From contig QHMG01000014.1 of assembly GCA_003258725.1 (NCBI GenBank), forward strand, positions 1 to 40,040: a stretch of DNA of 40,040 nucleotides. The letters are read 5' to 3'. The stretch comes from Candidatus Melainabacteria bacterium. GTDB taxonomy: Bacteria; Cyanobacteriota; Vampirovibrionia; Gastranaerophilales; Gastranaerophilaceae. Of this stretch, positions 1 to 7,594 are shown in pieces. Each line of letters begins with the position of its first letter. The stretch's first letter is position 1. A program made the translations under genes and the position numbers. A model generated the notes under the pieces. The model saw only the letters and a program-made list of their open reading frames with translations. It searched no databases and had not been told where the DNA came from.

Positions 1-57
1 CTCTCAAAATTTTAAATACTCTCTCTCTCAATTATTTTTAAACAGCAAAGTTTAAGC

Positions 58-80
58 GCCACCTGCCAGGTGGCTTTTTT
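58..80 (+). terminator. Intrinsic terminator of a gene upstream of the window
   Basis: A 7-bp GC-rich stem (GCCACCT paired with AGGTGGC, 3-nt loop, 58-74) is followed directly by six T (75-80). Orientation is plus strand, so it ends a gene lying before base 1. A similar GCCACC/GGTGGC stem ends aroE at the other edge of the window. Confidence 0.8.
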
Positions 81-93
81 ATTGGTGAAATTT

Positions 94-127
94 CGGACAT
101 AGAGAGTAATAAAGCCCTCTTTGTCCG
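94..127. other. Interrupted hairpin of unknown role
   Basis: CGGACA (94-99) pairs with TGTCCG (122-127). After one T-T mismatch, AGAG (101-104) pairs with CTCT (117-120), leaving a 12-nt loop. No T-tract follows on either strand, so it is not a classical terminator. It sits between the two terminators that separate the upstream gene from rarA. Confidence 0.45.
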
Positions 128-131
128 TAAA

Positions 132-159
132 AAAGCGTACGTAAAAATACGTACGTTTT
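132..159 (-). terminator. Bidirectional terminator downstream of rarA
   Basis: CGTACGTA (136-143) pairs with TACGTACG (148-155) around an AAAA loop. Flanking A and T runs extend the stem and give a U-tract on either strand. It lies about 50 nt past the rarA stop and most likely ends rarA on the minus strand. It could also back up the plus-strand terminator at 58-80. Confidence 0.75.
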
Positions 160-206
160 AAATCAGACAAATTTTTAAAGAAAAAATTGTATAATATATT
201 TGTAAG

Positions 207-1439
207 TTAAGATAGATATTTTCTATCGACAAGCTCATCTGGCATAAATTGCTGATATGCATCTTTTGCTATATGAGAATAGATGTAACCTTCACCGAAG
301 CCGTACTTTGCGGCATCTTTGTAGTGCGCATCCCTTAAATGCATTGGCGGATCATAGTCTTTGCCATTGTTAATATCTGATAACGCTTCATCAATCGCCA
401 TAATTGCTGAATTTGATTTTTTTGAGTTCGCAACATAAATTACGGCTTCTGCTAACGGAATTCTTGCCTCTGGAAATCCTAGCAACTCTACCGCTTGATA
501 AGCACTTACGGCAAGAGAAAGCGCCATTGGATTTGCAAGCCCAACATCTTCTGCTGCCGTAACAATTAAACGGCGTGCAATAAATCTAGGGTCTTCGCCA
601 GAAGCTATCATTTTAGCTAAATAGTAAATAGCAGCGTTTGCATCAGAACCTCTAAGGCTTTTCTGAAAAGCTGAAGCACAGTCATAATGTTCTTGTTGTG
701 AATAGCGAGTTTTTCTAGATTGCGCAAGTTGTTCAATAATATCAACGGTTAAAACTCTTTTATCTTCTTTGTAATTGCTTGCAAAGTAAGCATTTTCAAC
801 AAGGTTAAGTGCGTAACGGGCATCACCTCTAGCTAAATTAGCAATAAATTCAACGACATCATCTTTATAATCAATCGGTTGATTATTTTTTACTAAATAT
901 GAAAAACCATTTTTAACAACACGTGAAATAACTTCATCTGAAAGATTTTCAAGACGTATAACTTGAACTCTAGACAAAAGTGCCGGAACAACTTGAAATG
1001 ATGGGTTTTCAGTAGTTGAACCAATCAAAAAAAGTGTTCCATTTTCTAAGTGTGGCAAAAGCGCATCTTGTTGAGTTTTTGAGTAACGATGAATTTCATC
1101 AATAAATAAAATCGTTTTTTGACCGTTCCTCAAAGCCTCTTTTGCCCTTTCAACAGCATCTTTGATATCTTTAACGCCAGAAGTTACAGCAGAAATCTCA
1201 ATAAATTGAGCATTTACGGTATTTGCAATAATCCTTGCAAGAGTTGTTTTACCGCAACCAGAAGGTCCCCAAAGGATAAGCGAAAATAAACGCCCTGATT
1301 TCAATAAATTAAACAGCGGTGAATTTTTGGAGATAACATTTTCCTGTCCTAAAAAATCCTCCAAAGTCTTTGGACGTAACAAATCCGCAAGTGGAATTTG
1401 CTTATTTTTATTTTCTAGTTCCGTAAATAAATTGTTCAT
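207..1439 (-). CDS. rarA: Replication-associated recombination protein A (RarA/MgsA), AAA+ ATPase
   Basis: A 410-residue clamp-loader-like AAA+ ATPase. The family acts at stalled replication forks and interacts with SSB; it is close to eukaryotic WRNIP1. Walker A GPSGCGKTT is at residues 58-66 and Walker B with DEIHR at 114-118. The 'RPKTLEDFLGQ' N-terminus and the C-terminal tetramerisation region (GEDPRFIARRLI, then RDAHY) are typical, and the length is normal. The ATG at 1439 has no Shine-Dalgarno. A TACAAT hexamer (1451-1446, minus strand) ends exactly 6 nt before it, which suggests a leaderless mRNA. The gene is divergent from the solute-binding protein gene, and the two -10 elements overlap. 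Confidence 0.95.
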   Translation of the reverse strand: MNNLFTELENKNKQIPLADLLRPKTLEDFLGQENVISKNSPLFNLLKSGRLFSLILWGPSGCGKTTLARIIANTVNAQFIEISAVTSGVKDIKDAVERAKEALRNGQKTILFIDEIHRYSKTQQDALLPHLENGTLFLIGSTTENPSFQVVPALLSRVQVIRLENLSDEVISRVVKNGFSYLVKNNQPIDYKDDVVEFIANLARGDARYALNLVENAYFASNYKEDKRVLTVDIIEQLAQSRKTRYSQQEHYDCASAFQKSLRGSDANAAIYYLAKMIASGEDPRFIARRLIVTAAEDVGLANPMALSLAVSAYQAVELLGFPEARIPLAEAVIYVANSKKSNSAIMAIDEALSDINNGKDYDPPMHLRDAHYKDAAKYGFGEGYIYSHIAKDAYQQFMPDELVDRKYLS

Positions 1440-1441
1440 AG

Positions 1442-1451
1442 TATAATTGTA
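1442..1451. promoter_or_regulatory. Overlapping divergent -10 elements (rarA / solute-binding protein)
   Basis: TATAAT on the plus strand (1442-1447) and TACAAT on the minus strand (1451-1446) share bases 1446-1447. The minus element is 6 nt from the rarA ATG. The plus element would start a short leader for the gene at 1475. I see no good -35 box for either, so this rests on -10 similarity and position only. Confidence 0.45.
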
Positions 1452-1474
1452 ACATCAAAAGGAATAAAATTAAA

Positions 1475-2713
1475 ATGAAGAAAAAAATAATTATCGGAAG
1501 TTCAATATTTTTAATACTTTTGGTCGCATTTGTTTGTGTATCATTAGCACCAAGAAACACTAAATCTTTAGATCAAGAAGTTGTTTTTTGGACTCTTCAA
1601 ATGAATGATTTTACACCTTATATGACAGATATTATTGCGAAATTTGAATACGAAAATCCTGATATTAAAATAAAATGGATTGACGTACCATTTTCAGAAG
1701 GTGAAAAAAGGACTCTTGCTGCCATATTGAGTAACAATCCACCTTCTTTGGTAAACTTAAACCCTGATTTTTCGAGCGTTTTAGCACAAAAAGGTGCACT
1801 TGAAGAAATTATGCCTGAACAATTAGAGCCCTTTAATAAGTCACTTTTAAAATCATTAGAAGTTAATGGCAAAATGTATGCTATACCTTGGTATGCAACT
1901 TCTGCAGTGACAATATACAATAAAGCTCTATTAGAAAAAGCTGGATTTAAAATACCTCCAACAACTTATGAGGCTATGGGGAAATATGCACTTGACGTTA
2001 AAGCAAAAACTGGAGCTTACGTCTTTATGCCTACAATTACAGAGAATGATACTATGCTTAAGATTTTAAACAAGTATGATATCAACACTCCGTATGCATT
2101 AAAAACACATGATTCAATCGAAATTTTTGATTTTTATAAGCAACTTTATAAAGACGACTTAATTCCAAAAGAAAGCATCAACCAAACACATAGAGAAAGT
2201 TTGGAAAAATATATGTCAGAATACATTGTATCAATTCAAGCTGGCGCAAACTTTTTAAACTTGATTAAAGAAAATGCACCAAACGTATACAAAAAGACTG
2301 ATGTTTCAACTCAATTAGTCGGTTCTGAAGGTCAATATGATTTTTCTTTAATGAATTTTGTAATTCCTAAACGTGCGAAAAACAAAGAGGCTGCATTAAA
2401 ATTTGCCTTATACTTAACAAACGAAGAAAACCAATTGAGACTTGCAAAATTAACTAACGTTTTAGCTACAAACGAAAACGCATTGAAAAATGAGTATTAT
2501 CAAAAATATGATAAGAACGACATTCTAGCAAAAGCTAGAGTAATTAGCGCACAACAATTAAACAAAGTTGAACCTGTTTTAAAGCAACAAAAATCACAAA
2601 AAGAAATAAACAACGTCATAAACACAGCCACTCAATTAATTTTGGTGGACAATGTTGACACAAAAAAAGTTTTAGACTCAGCCTCTAAAAAATGGTCAAA
2701 ATTGATTGAATAG
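1475..2713 (+). CDS. Extracellular solute-binding protein, family 1 (sugar ABC transporter type)
   Basis: A 412-residue periplasmic binding protein of the maltose/sugar-binding type. It has a basic N-terminus and a hydrophobic segment at about residues 5-24 that serves as a signal peptide or anchor. Cys21 follows Ala-Phe-Val and does not make a proper lipobox. Family features include 'VVFWTLQ' at the mature start, 'ENPDIKIKWIDVPF', and the 'NGKMYAIPWY..S....YNKALLEKAGF' block (shown with gaps). The C-terminal lobe has 'AALKFALYLTNEENQ'. An AGGA ribosome site lies about 11 nt before the ATG. No permease or ATPase gene is adjacent, so the partners must lie elsewhere. The ligand cannot be named from sequence. 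Confidence 0.85.
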   Translation: MKKKIIIGSSIFLILLVAFVCVSLAPRNTKSLDQEVVFWTLQMNDFTPYMTDIIAKFEYENPDIKIKWIDVPFSEGEKRTLAAILSNNPPSLVNLNPDFSSVLAQKGALEEIMPEQLEPFNKSLLKSLEVNGKMYAIPWYATSAVTIYNKALLEKAGFKIPPTTYEAMGKYALDVKAKTGAYVFMPTITENDTMLKILNKYDINTPYALKTHDSIEIFDFYKQLYKDDLIPKESINQTHRESLEKYMSEYIVSIQAGANFLNLIKENAPNVYKKTDVSTQLVGSEGQYDFSLMNFVIPKRAKNKEAALKFALYLTNEENQLRLAKLTNVLATNENALKNEYYQKYDKNDILAKARVISAQQLNKVEPVLKQQKSQKEINNVINTATQLILVDNVDTKKVLDSASKKWSKLIE

Positions 2714-2716
2714 GCG

Positions 2717-2740
2717 TTTACACTACGTAAAGATTTTTTT
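2717..2740 (+). terminator. Weak intrinsic terminator after the solute-binding protein gene
   Basis: A short TTTAC/GTAAA stem (2717-2721 with 2727-2731) is followed after two bases by seven T (2734-2740). The stem is only 5 bp and AT-rich. The call depends mainly on the T-run and its place just past the stop codon. Confidence 0.4.
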
Positions 2741-2769
2741 ACAGTCATGCAATAAGGGCTTATTTGTAA

Positions 2770-2775
2770 TATAAT
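2770..2775 (+). promoter_or_regulatory. Possible gyrB promoter -10 (TATAAT)
   Basis: A consensus TATAAT lies 52 nt before the gyrB ATG. The hexamer 17 nt upstream (ATGCAA, 2747-2752) matches the -35 consensus at only about half its positions. In this AT-rich spacer the hexamer could arise by chance. Confidence 0.4.
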
Positions 2776-2826
2776 AATTATATATACATATAAAATGTAA
2801 AAATATTAATTTTGGGGGGAAATATA

Positions 2827-5292
2827 ATGGAAGAAATGCAAGGTAGCGCAACTACAGCGACTAAGCAAGAGTATGACGCAAGTAATATTCGTGTATTGGA
2901 AGGCTTAGAAGCCGTTAGAATGCGTCCAGGCATGTATATTGGTTCAACATCTCAAAGAGGTTTGCACCACTGTATTTATGAAATCGTAGATAACTCTATC
3001 GACGAATCATTGGCAGGATATTGTACAGAAATTAGAGTTAAAATCAACACAGACCACAGTATCACAGTAGAAGATAATGGTCGTGGTATTCCTGTTGATA
3101 TTAAACCAGATTCAGGCAAATCAGCATTGGAAATTGTACACACAGTACTTCACGCTGGCGGTAAGTTTGGTGACGGCGGTTACAAGGTATCAGGTGGTCT
3201 TCACGGCGTAGGTGCTTCTGTTGTAAACGCATTATCTGAAAAAATGGTTGTTGAAGTTTCAAGAAACGGCGGAGTTTATAAACAAGAATATTTTCGTGGT
3301 GAACCTTCTGCACCAGTAGAAAGAATTAGAGATACTGACAAAACAGGTACAAAATCAAGATTTTGGCCTGATCCAGAAATTTTCCATGAAACTATTGAAG
3401 TTGATAAAGATGTTGTTGCTGGTCGTTTAAGAGAAATGGCATTCTTAAACAAAGGGTTAAAAATTATTTTTATTGACGGAAGAACAAATGAAGAAGAAGT
3501 TTTCCACTATGAAGGTGGTATTGCAGAATACGTTTTATTCTTGAACAAAAACAAAACTGCAATTTTTGAAGAACCTGTTTACATTGACAAAATGGTGGGT
3601 GATTTGAAAGTTGAAGTTGCAATGCAATACACAGACGCATATAGCGAATGTATTTTGTCTTTTGCAAACAATATCAACACACATAGCGGTGGTACTCACT
3701 TAACAGGTTTCAGAAACGGTATTACTCGTGTATTAAATGATTACGCACGTAAAAATAACATTCTTAAAGATTCAGAAGCTAACCTAACAGGTGACGACGT
3801 TCGTGAAGGTTTAACAGCTATTGTCAGCGTAAAACTTCCAAACCCTGAATTTGAAGGTCAAACAAAAGAAAAATTAGGCAGTCAAGAAGCTATGGGTGCA
3901 GTTCAGGACTCTATCAGAGACAAGTTCCAAGAATGGCTTGAATTTAATCCGAAAATTGCAAGAACAATTATCGAAAAAACACTTCAAGCACAACGTGCTA
4001 GAGAAGCTGCAAGAAAAGCTAGAGAATTAACAAGACGTAAGACTGTTCTTGAAAACTCAACTTTACCAGGTAAATTGGCAGACTGTTCAAATCGAGAACC
4101 AGAAAAATGCGAAATATTCCTTGTCGAAGGTGATTCAGCTGGTGGTTCTGCAAAACAAGGCAGAAACAGAATGTTCCAAGCTATTTTACCGTTAAGAGGT
4201 AAAATTTTGAACGTAGAAAAAGCTCGTTTAGACAAAATCTACGCTAACAACGAAATTCAATCAATGGTTCAAGCGTTTGGTGTTACAATCAGCAGAAACC
4301 CTGATGAAGTTAGTCTGGAAAAACTTAGATATCACAAAATTATTATCATGACCGATGCCGATGTTGACGGTGCGCACATCAGAACATTAATGCTTACATT
4401 CTTCTTTAGATATTGTAAACCATTAATCGAACAAGGTTATGTATATATCGCTCAACCACCTCTATATAAAATTACACAAGGTAAACAAAGCGAATACTTA
4501 TTCGATGAAAAAGCGTTAGACAAAATGTTAAAAGAACGTGGTATCAAATCTGTTTGCTTGTCAGACAAGACAAAATCAAAATCTGTTCAAGGCGAAGAAT
4601 TATTAAAATTAATCTCTAATATGTCAGCATACTACAATTCTTACAACAACCCTATTTTGGGAAGAATACCAGCTGTAATGCTTAGAGGTATGGTTCGTTC
4701 TGACATTCAAGAGAGTGATTTCGACGATCAAGCTACAATGCAAAAACATCTTGATTACTTATCACACTACCTTGTAGACCACGCTGAAAACTACAATATT
4801 GCTGAAGCTAAAGATTACAAGTTAGAATTGAAATACAGCGCTGAAAACGCAAAATATAATCTAAAATTAACTCTTGCAGATGATGATTTTGTATTAATTA
4901 CTCAAAGCATTGTTAAGAGTAACGAATACAAACGTCTAAAAGCTGCATACCCTCTAATTCGTGAATATTTAATCGAAGAAGAAGGAACATTAATTTTAGA
5001 AACAGATACAGAAACTCACGAAGTTTCAACCTTCTCGGAATTACATAAGATTTTAGATGACAGAGGTTCTAAAGGCTTACAAATCCAACGATTTAAAGGT
5101 TTGGGTGAAATGATGCCTCAACAACTTTGGGAAACTACAATGGATCCTTCTACAAGAACTTTATTAAAAGTAAACTTAGAAGATGCTATGCTTTGTGACC
5201 AATTGTTTGATATTCTTATGGGTGACAAGGTTGAACCTCGTAGAGATTTCATTCAACAACACGCTGTATACGCAACTAACATTGACGCATAG
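2827..5292 (+). CDS. gyrB: DNA gyrase subunit B, with long proteobacterial-type TOPRIM insert
   Basis: An 821-residue type II topoisomerase subunit: the ATPase half of gyrase, which introduces negative supercoils with GyrA. In order it has a GHKL ATPase domain ('EIVDNSIDE', 'VEDNGRGIP', 'GGLHGVGASVVNA'), the transducer domain, the TOPRIM domain (EGDSAGGSAKQGRNR near 434; DADVDGAH near 508), and the C-terminal 'QRFKGLGEMMPQQLWETTMDP' block. Between about residues 575 and 745 it carries the roughly 170-residue insert found in E. coli-like GyrB and absent from the short form of about 640 residues. The ATG at 2827 is chosen because GGGGGGA (2814-2820) sits 6 nt upstream. An in-frame TTG at 2812 would place the ribosome site inside the gene. 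gyrA is not in the window. Confidence 0.97.
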   Translation: MEEMQGSATTATKQEYDASNIRVLEGLEAVRMRPGMYIGSTSQRGLHHCIYEIVDNSIDESLAGYCTEIRVKINTDHSITVEDNGRGIPVDIKPDSGKSALEIVHTVLHAGGKFGDGGYKVSGGLHGVGASVVNALSEKMVVEVSRNGGVYKQEYFRGEPSAPVERIRDTDKTGTKSRFWPDPEIFHETIEVDKDVVAGRLREMAFLNKGLKIIFIDGRTNEEEVFHYEGGIAEYVLFLNKNKTAIFEEPVYIDKMVGDLKVEVAMQYTDAYSECILSFANNINTHSGGTHLTGFRNGITRVLNDYARKNNILKDSEANLTGDDVREGLTAIVSVKLPNPEFEGQTKEKLGSQEAMGAVQDSIRDKFQEWLEFNPKIARTIIEKTLQAQRAREAARKARELTRRKTVLENSTLPGKLADCSNREPEKCEIFLVEGDSAGGSAKQGRNRMFQAILPLRGKILNVEKARLDKIYANNEIQSMVQAFGVTISRNPDEVSLEKLRYHKIIIMTDADVDGAHIRTLMLTFFFRYCKPLIEQGYVYIAQPPLYKITQGKQSEYLFDEKALDKMLKERGIKSVCLSDKTKSKSVQGEELLKLISNMSAYYNSYNNPILGRIPAVMLRGMVRSDIQESDFDDQATMQKHLDYLSHYLVDHAENYNIAEAKDYKLELKYSAENAKYNLKLTLADDDFVLITQSIVKSNEYKRLKAAYPLIREYLIEEEGTLILETDTETHEVSTFSELHKILDDRGSKGLQIQRFKGLGEMMPQQLWETTMDPSTRTLLKVNLEDAMLCDQLFDILMGDKVEPRRDFIQQHAVYATNIDA

Positions 5293-5326
5293 GTTACATT
5301 TTATAAAACAAAAAGGAAAAGAGAAG

Positions 5327-5983
5327 ATGAAAAAAGAATTAATATTTTTAGGGCCACCAGCTTGCGGTAAAGGTACTCAAACAAGCAAATTAGCTGAGCA
5401 CTTGAACTTTCCACATGTTGATACAGGTTCTTTGTTGAGAGCTGCAGTTAAAAATCAAACTCCAGAAGGTGTTACAGCTGAAAGCTACATGTCAAAAGGT
5501 CAATTAGTTCCTGTTGAAGTTGTTGCAGCAATCATCAAAAGACGACTTGCAGAACCTGATTGTGCTAACGGCTACGTTTTAGACGGTTTTCCTAGAAGCG
5601 TTGAACAAGCTGGCATGTTAGAAGAAATTAACAAAGAAGTTGATAAAGAAGATGCAGAATTTAGAGCTGTTTACTTCGATATTGATACTGAATTGTTAAT
5701 CGAAAGAATTGTAAATAGAAAATCTTGCCCAAAATGTGGCGAAATTTACAATATGAAGTTTAAAGCACCTAAAGATGGTGTTCATTGTGATAAATGTAAT
5801 TCAGAATTAACTCAAAGAAAAGATGATACTGAAGAAATCGCAAGAGCTAGATTTGAAACTTATTACAAAGAAACAGCACCTTTAACTGAATACTATGAAA
5901 ACAAAGGTGTTTTGAGAAAAATTGACGCTAATGGTAGCATTGAACAAGTCTGGGAAAGACTTTTGAAGGCAGTAAATGATTAA
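5327..5983 (+). CDS. adk: Adenylate kinase, zinc-LID type
   Basis: A 218-residue cytosolic enzyme that interconverts ATP + AMP and 2 ADP. The P-loop is GPPACGKGT (9-17), a slight variant of the usual GPPGAGKGT. 'DTGSLLR' and 'LDGFPRS' form the AMP site. The LID carries four Cys (134, 137, 154, 157) in two CxxC pairs, the zinc-binding form common in Gram-positives and some other phyla. The ATG at 5327 follows AAAAGGAAAAG and gives the expected family N-terminus. Upstream in-frame starts lie inside gyrB and are rejected. The gene is 34 nt after gyrB and overlaps map by 8 nt, so the three are probably co-transcribed. Confidence 0.96.
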   Translation: MKKELIFLGPPACGKGTQTSKLAEHLNFPHVDTGSLLRAAVKNQTPEGVTAESYMSKGQLVPVEVVAAIIKRRLAEPDCANGYVLDGFPRSVEQAGMLEEINKEVDKEDAEFRAVYFDIDTELLIERIVNRKSCPKCGEIYNMKFKAPKDGVHCDKCNSELTQRKDDTEEIARARFETYYKETAPLTEYYENKGVLRKIDANGSIEQVWERLLKAVND

Positions 5984-6737
5984 TAGAAAATCAAGAGACG
6001 AAATTAAAAGAATGAAGCACGCAGGGCATATTGTTGCCCTCGTGCATAAAGCTATGAAGGAAAACATTAAGGCTGGAATGTCGACAAAAGACCTTGACGA
6101 TATTGCAATGGAGGTTATTCATGCAAACAAGGCTGTACCAACATTTTTAGGCTATAACGGTTTTCCTGCAAGTATTTGTACATCAATTAATGAAAATGTC
6201 GTTCACGGGATTCCATCAAAAAACGTTATCCTTAAAGAAGGCGACATTATTAGTGTTGACGTAGGTGCAACTTACGGCGGTATGGTCGGCGATAGCGCTT
6301 GGACTTATCCAGTTGGTAAAATTGCTCCTGAAGTCGAAAATTTATTAAAATTCACAGAAGAATCATTATTTGCAGGTATCTCTCAAATGAGAGCAGGTAA
6401 TGTACTTGATGATATTTCATCAGCAGTTGAAGCAGTTGCAAACAGAGAACATTTAGGAATCGTTCGACAATACGGCGGTCACGGCGTTGGGCACGCTATG
6501 CACGAAGATCCATTTCTATATAATTACAGCGTTGGAGACAAAACTTTAATTAAATCAGGCATGGTTATTGCCATTGAACCAATGCTTAACCTTGGTTGTG
6601 ATGAAGTTATTCAACTTCCAGACGAATGGACAGTTCAAACTGCAGACAAAAAACCGTCTGCACACTTTGAACATACAGTTCTTGCAACTGACGGAGAACC
6701 TGAATTAATGACAATTATTCGTGAAGAATTCCTTTAA
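5976..6737 (+). CDS. map: Methionine aminopeptidase, type I
   Basis: A 253-residue dinuclear metalloprotease that removes the initiator Met from new proteins. The five metal ligands are visible: Asp95 and Asp106 ('VDVGATYGGMVGD'), His169 ('GGHGVGHAMHEDP'), Glu201 ('IAIEPML') and Glu232 ('FEHTVL'). His78 ('VVHGIP') is the usual substrate-binding residue. Its length is that of a bare type Ia enzyme with no zinc-finger extension. It overlaps the end of adk by 8 nt, which implies translational coupling. In many bacteria adk-map sits in the secY ribosomal operon; here the pair follows gyrB instead. Confidence 0.96.
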   Translation: MINRKSRDEIKRMKHAGHIVALVHKAMKENIKAGMSTKDLDDIAMEVIHANKAVPTFLGYNGFPASICTSINENVVHGIPSKNVILKEGDIISVDVGATYGGMVGDSAWTYPVGKIAPEVENLLKFTEESLFAGISQMRAGNVLDDISSAVEAVANREHLGIVRQYGGHGVGHAMHEDPFLYNYSVGDKTLIKSGMVIAIEPMLNLGCDEVIQLPDEWTVQTADKKPSAHFEHTVLATDGEPELMTIIREEFL

Positions 6738-6749
6738 TCTTACGAAAAT

Positions 6750-6789
6750 AAACTATTTGCATGATTTGTAGCATGTGAAAATATAGTTT
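6750..6789 (+). promoter_or_regulatory. Inverted repeat overlapping a possible motA promoter
   Basis: AAACTAT (6750-6756) pairs with ATAGTTT (6783-6789). Between them TTTGCATG and CATGTGAAA pair imperfectly. The right arm covers a TATAGT -10-like hexamer (6782-6787) and the left arm covers TTGCAT (6757-6762). The 19-nt spacing between those hexamers is long. It may be an operator for motA or a weak terminator for map. No U-tract follows. Confidence 0.35.
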
Positions 6790-6821
6790 AATTAGTATGA
6801 AGAAAAAATATGGAGTGAAAC

Positions 6822-7592
6822 ATGGATATTTTTGCAGTAGTAGGATTATTTCTAGGTATAACATTCATACTTACAGGTCAAGCACTTGAAGGTGGTAATT
6901 TAGGTCAATTAATGCAATTGACAGCCGCATTTATCGTATTCGGTGGTACAGCAGGGGCTGTTGTATTAAGTTTTCCACCTAGAGTTTTGAAAAAAGCTAT
7001 TATGCTTATTAAAGACGTTTTTGTTCCACCGGTTGTAGAATTAAACGATGTTATTGCAGAAATAGTAAAATTTGCTCAAAAAGCTAGAAAAGAAGGTGTA
7101 ATTTGCTTGGAAAGAGAAGCAAAAGACGCTTCAGACATTGTTTTAACTATGGGTTTAGAGGCTGTTGCTGATGGTGCAGACCCTACATTAGTTCAATCAA
7201 TGATGGAAAACCAAATTTCGCAACAACAAGAAGAAATTACTAACGGTGCAAAAGTATTTGAATCTGCAGGTGGTTATTCTCCTACATTGGGTATCATCGG
7301 TGCAGTTATGGGTTTAATTCAAGTAATGCAAAACCTTTCTGATCCATCTGCCTTGGGTGCAGGTATCGCAGTTGCCTTTGTTGCAACTATTTACGGTTTA
7401 TTTGCTGCAAACTTATTGTTAATTCCTTTAGGAACTCGTATAAGATTGAATTACGCAAAAGTTTTCTTAGCTAAAGACGTAATGGTTGAAGGAGTTTTAG
7501 CTATTCAAGCAGGTGAATCTCCAGCATTAATTGAAAGAAAATTACAAGCATATATCACTGACAGAACTAGCATTGAGGAAGAAGAATATTAA
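6822..7592 (+). CDS. motA: Flagellar motor stator protein MotA
   Basis: A 256-residue inner-membrane stator subunit that forms the ion channel with MotB and drives flagellar rotation. Four membrane segments are visible: about 2-20 and 30-50 at the N-terminus, 'GGYSPTLGIIGAVMGLI' (150-166), and about 180-202. The two conserved prolines are Pro154 and Pro202. A charged cytoplasmic loop (52-148), including 'ARKEGVICLE', is where FliG contacts occur in the family. A TGGAGTG ribosome site precedes the ATG by 5 nt. It is followed after 2 nt by motB. Ion specificity (H+ or Na+) cannot be read from sequence alone. Confidence 0.94.
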   Translation: MDIFAVVGLFLGITFILTGQALEGGNLGQLMQLTAAFIVFGGTAGAVVLSFPPRVLKKAIMLIKDVFVPPVVELNDVIAEIVKFAQKARKEGVICLEREAKDASDIVLTMGLEAVADGADPTLVQSMMENQISQQQEEITNGAKVFESAGGYSPTLGIIGAVMGLIQVMQNLSDPSALGAGIAVAFVATIYGLFAANLLLIPLGTRIRLNYAKVFLAKDVMVEGVLAIQAGESPALIERKLQAYITDRTSIEEEEY

Positions 7593-7594
7593 TA

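Noticed and set aside
2812..2826. TTG start extending gyrB by five residues
   Set aside because: It would place the GGGGGGA ribosome site inside the coding sequence; the ATG at 2827 has ideal spacing.
3984..4235. Open frame on the minus strand inside gyrB
   Set aside because: It is a shadow of a conserved coding region with no recognisable motif or start signals. Other antisense frames in gap-free conserved genes were dropped for the same reason.
5183..5326. Upstream extension of adk
   Set aside because: It overlaps the gyrB coding sequence; the family N-terminus begins at the ATG 5327 with a ribosome site just before it.
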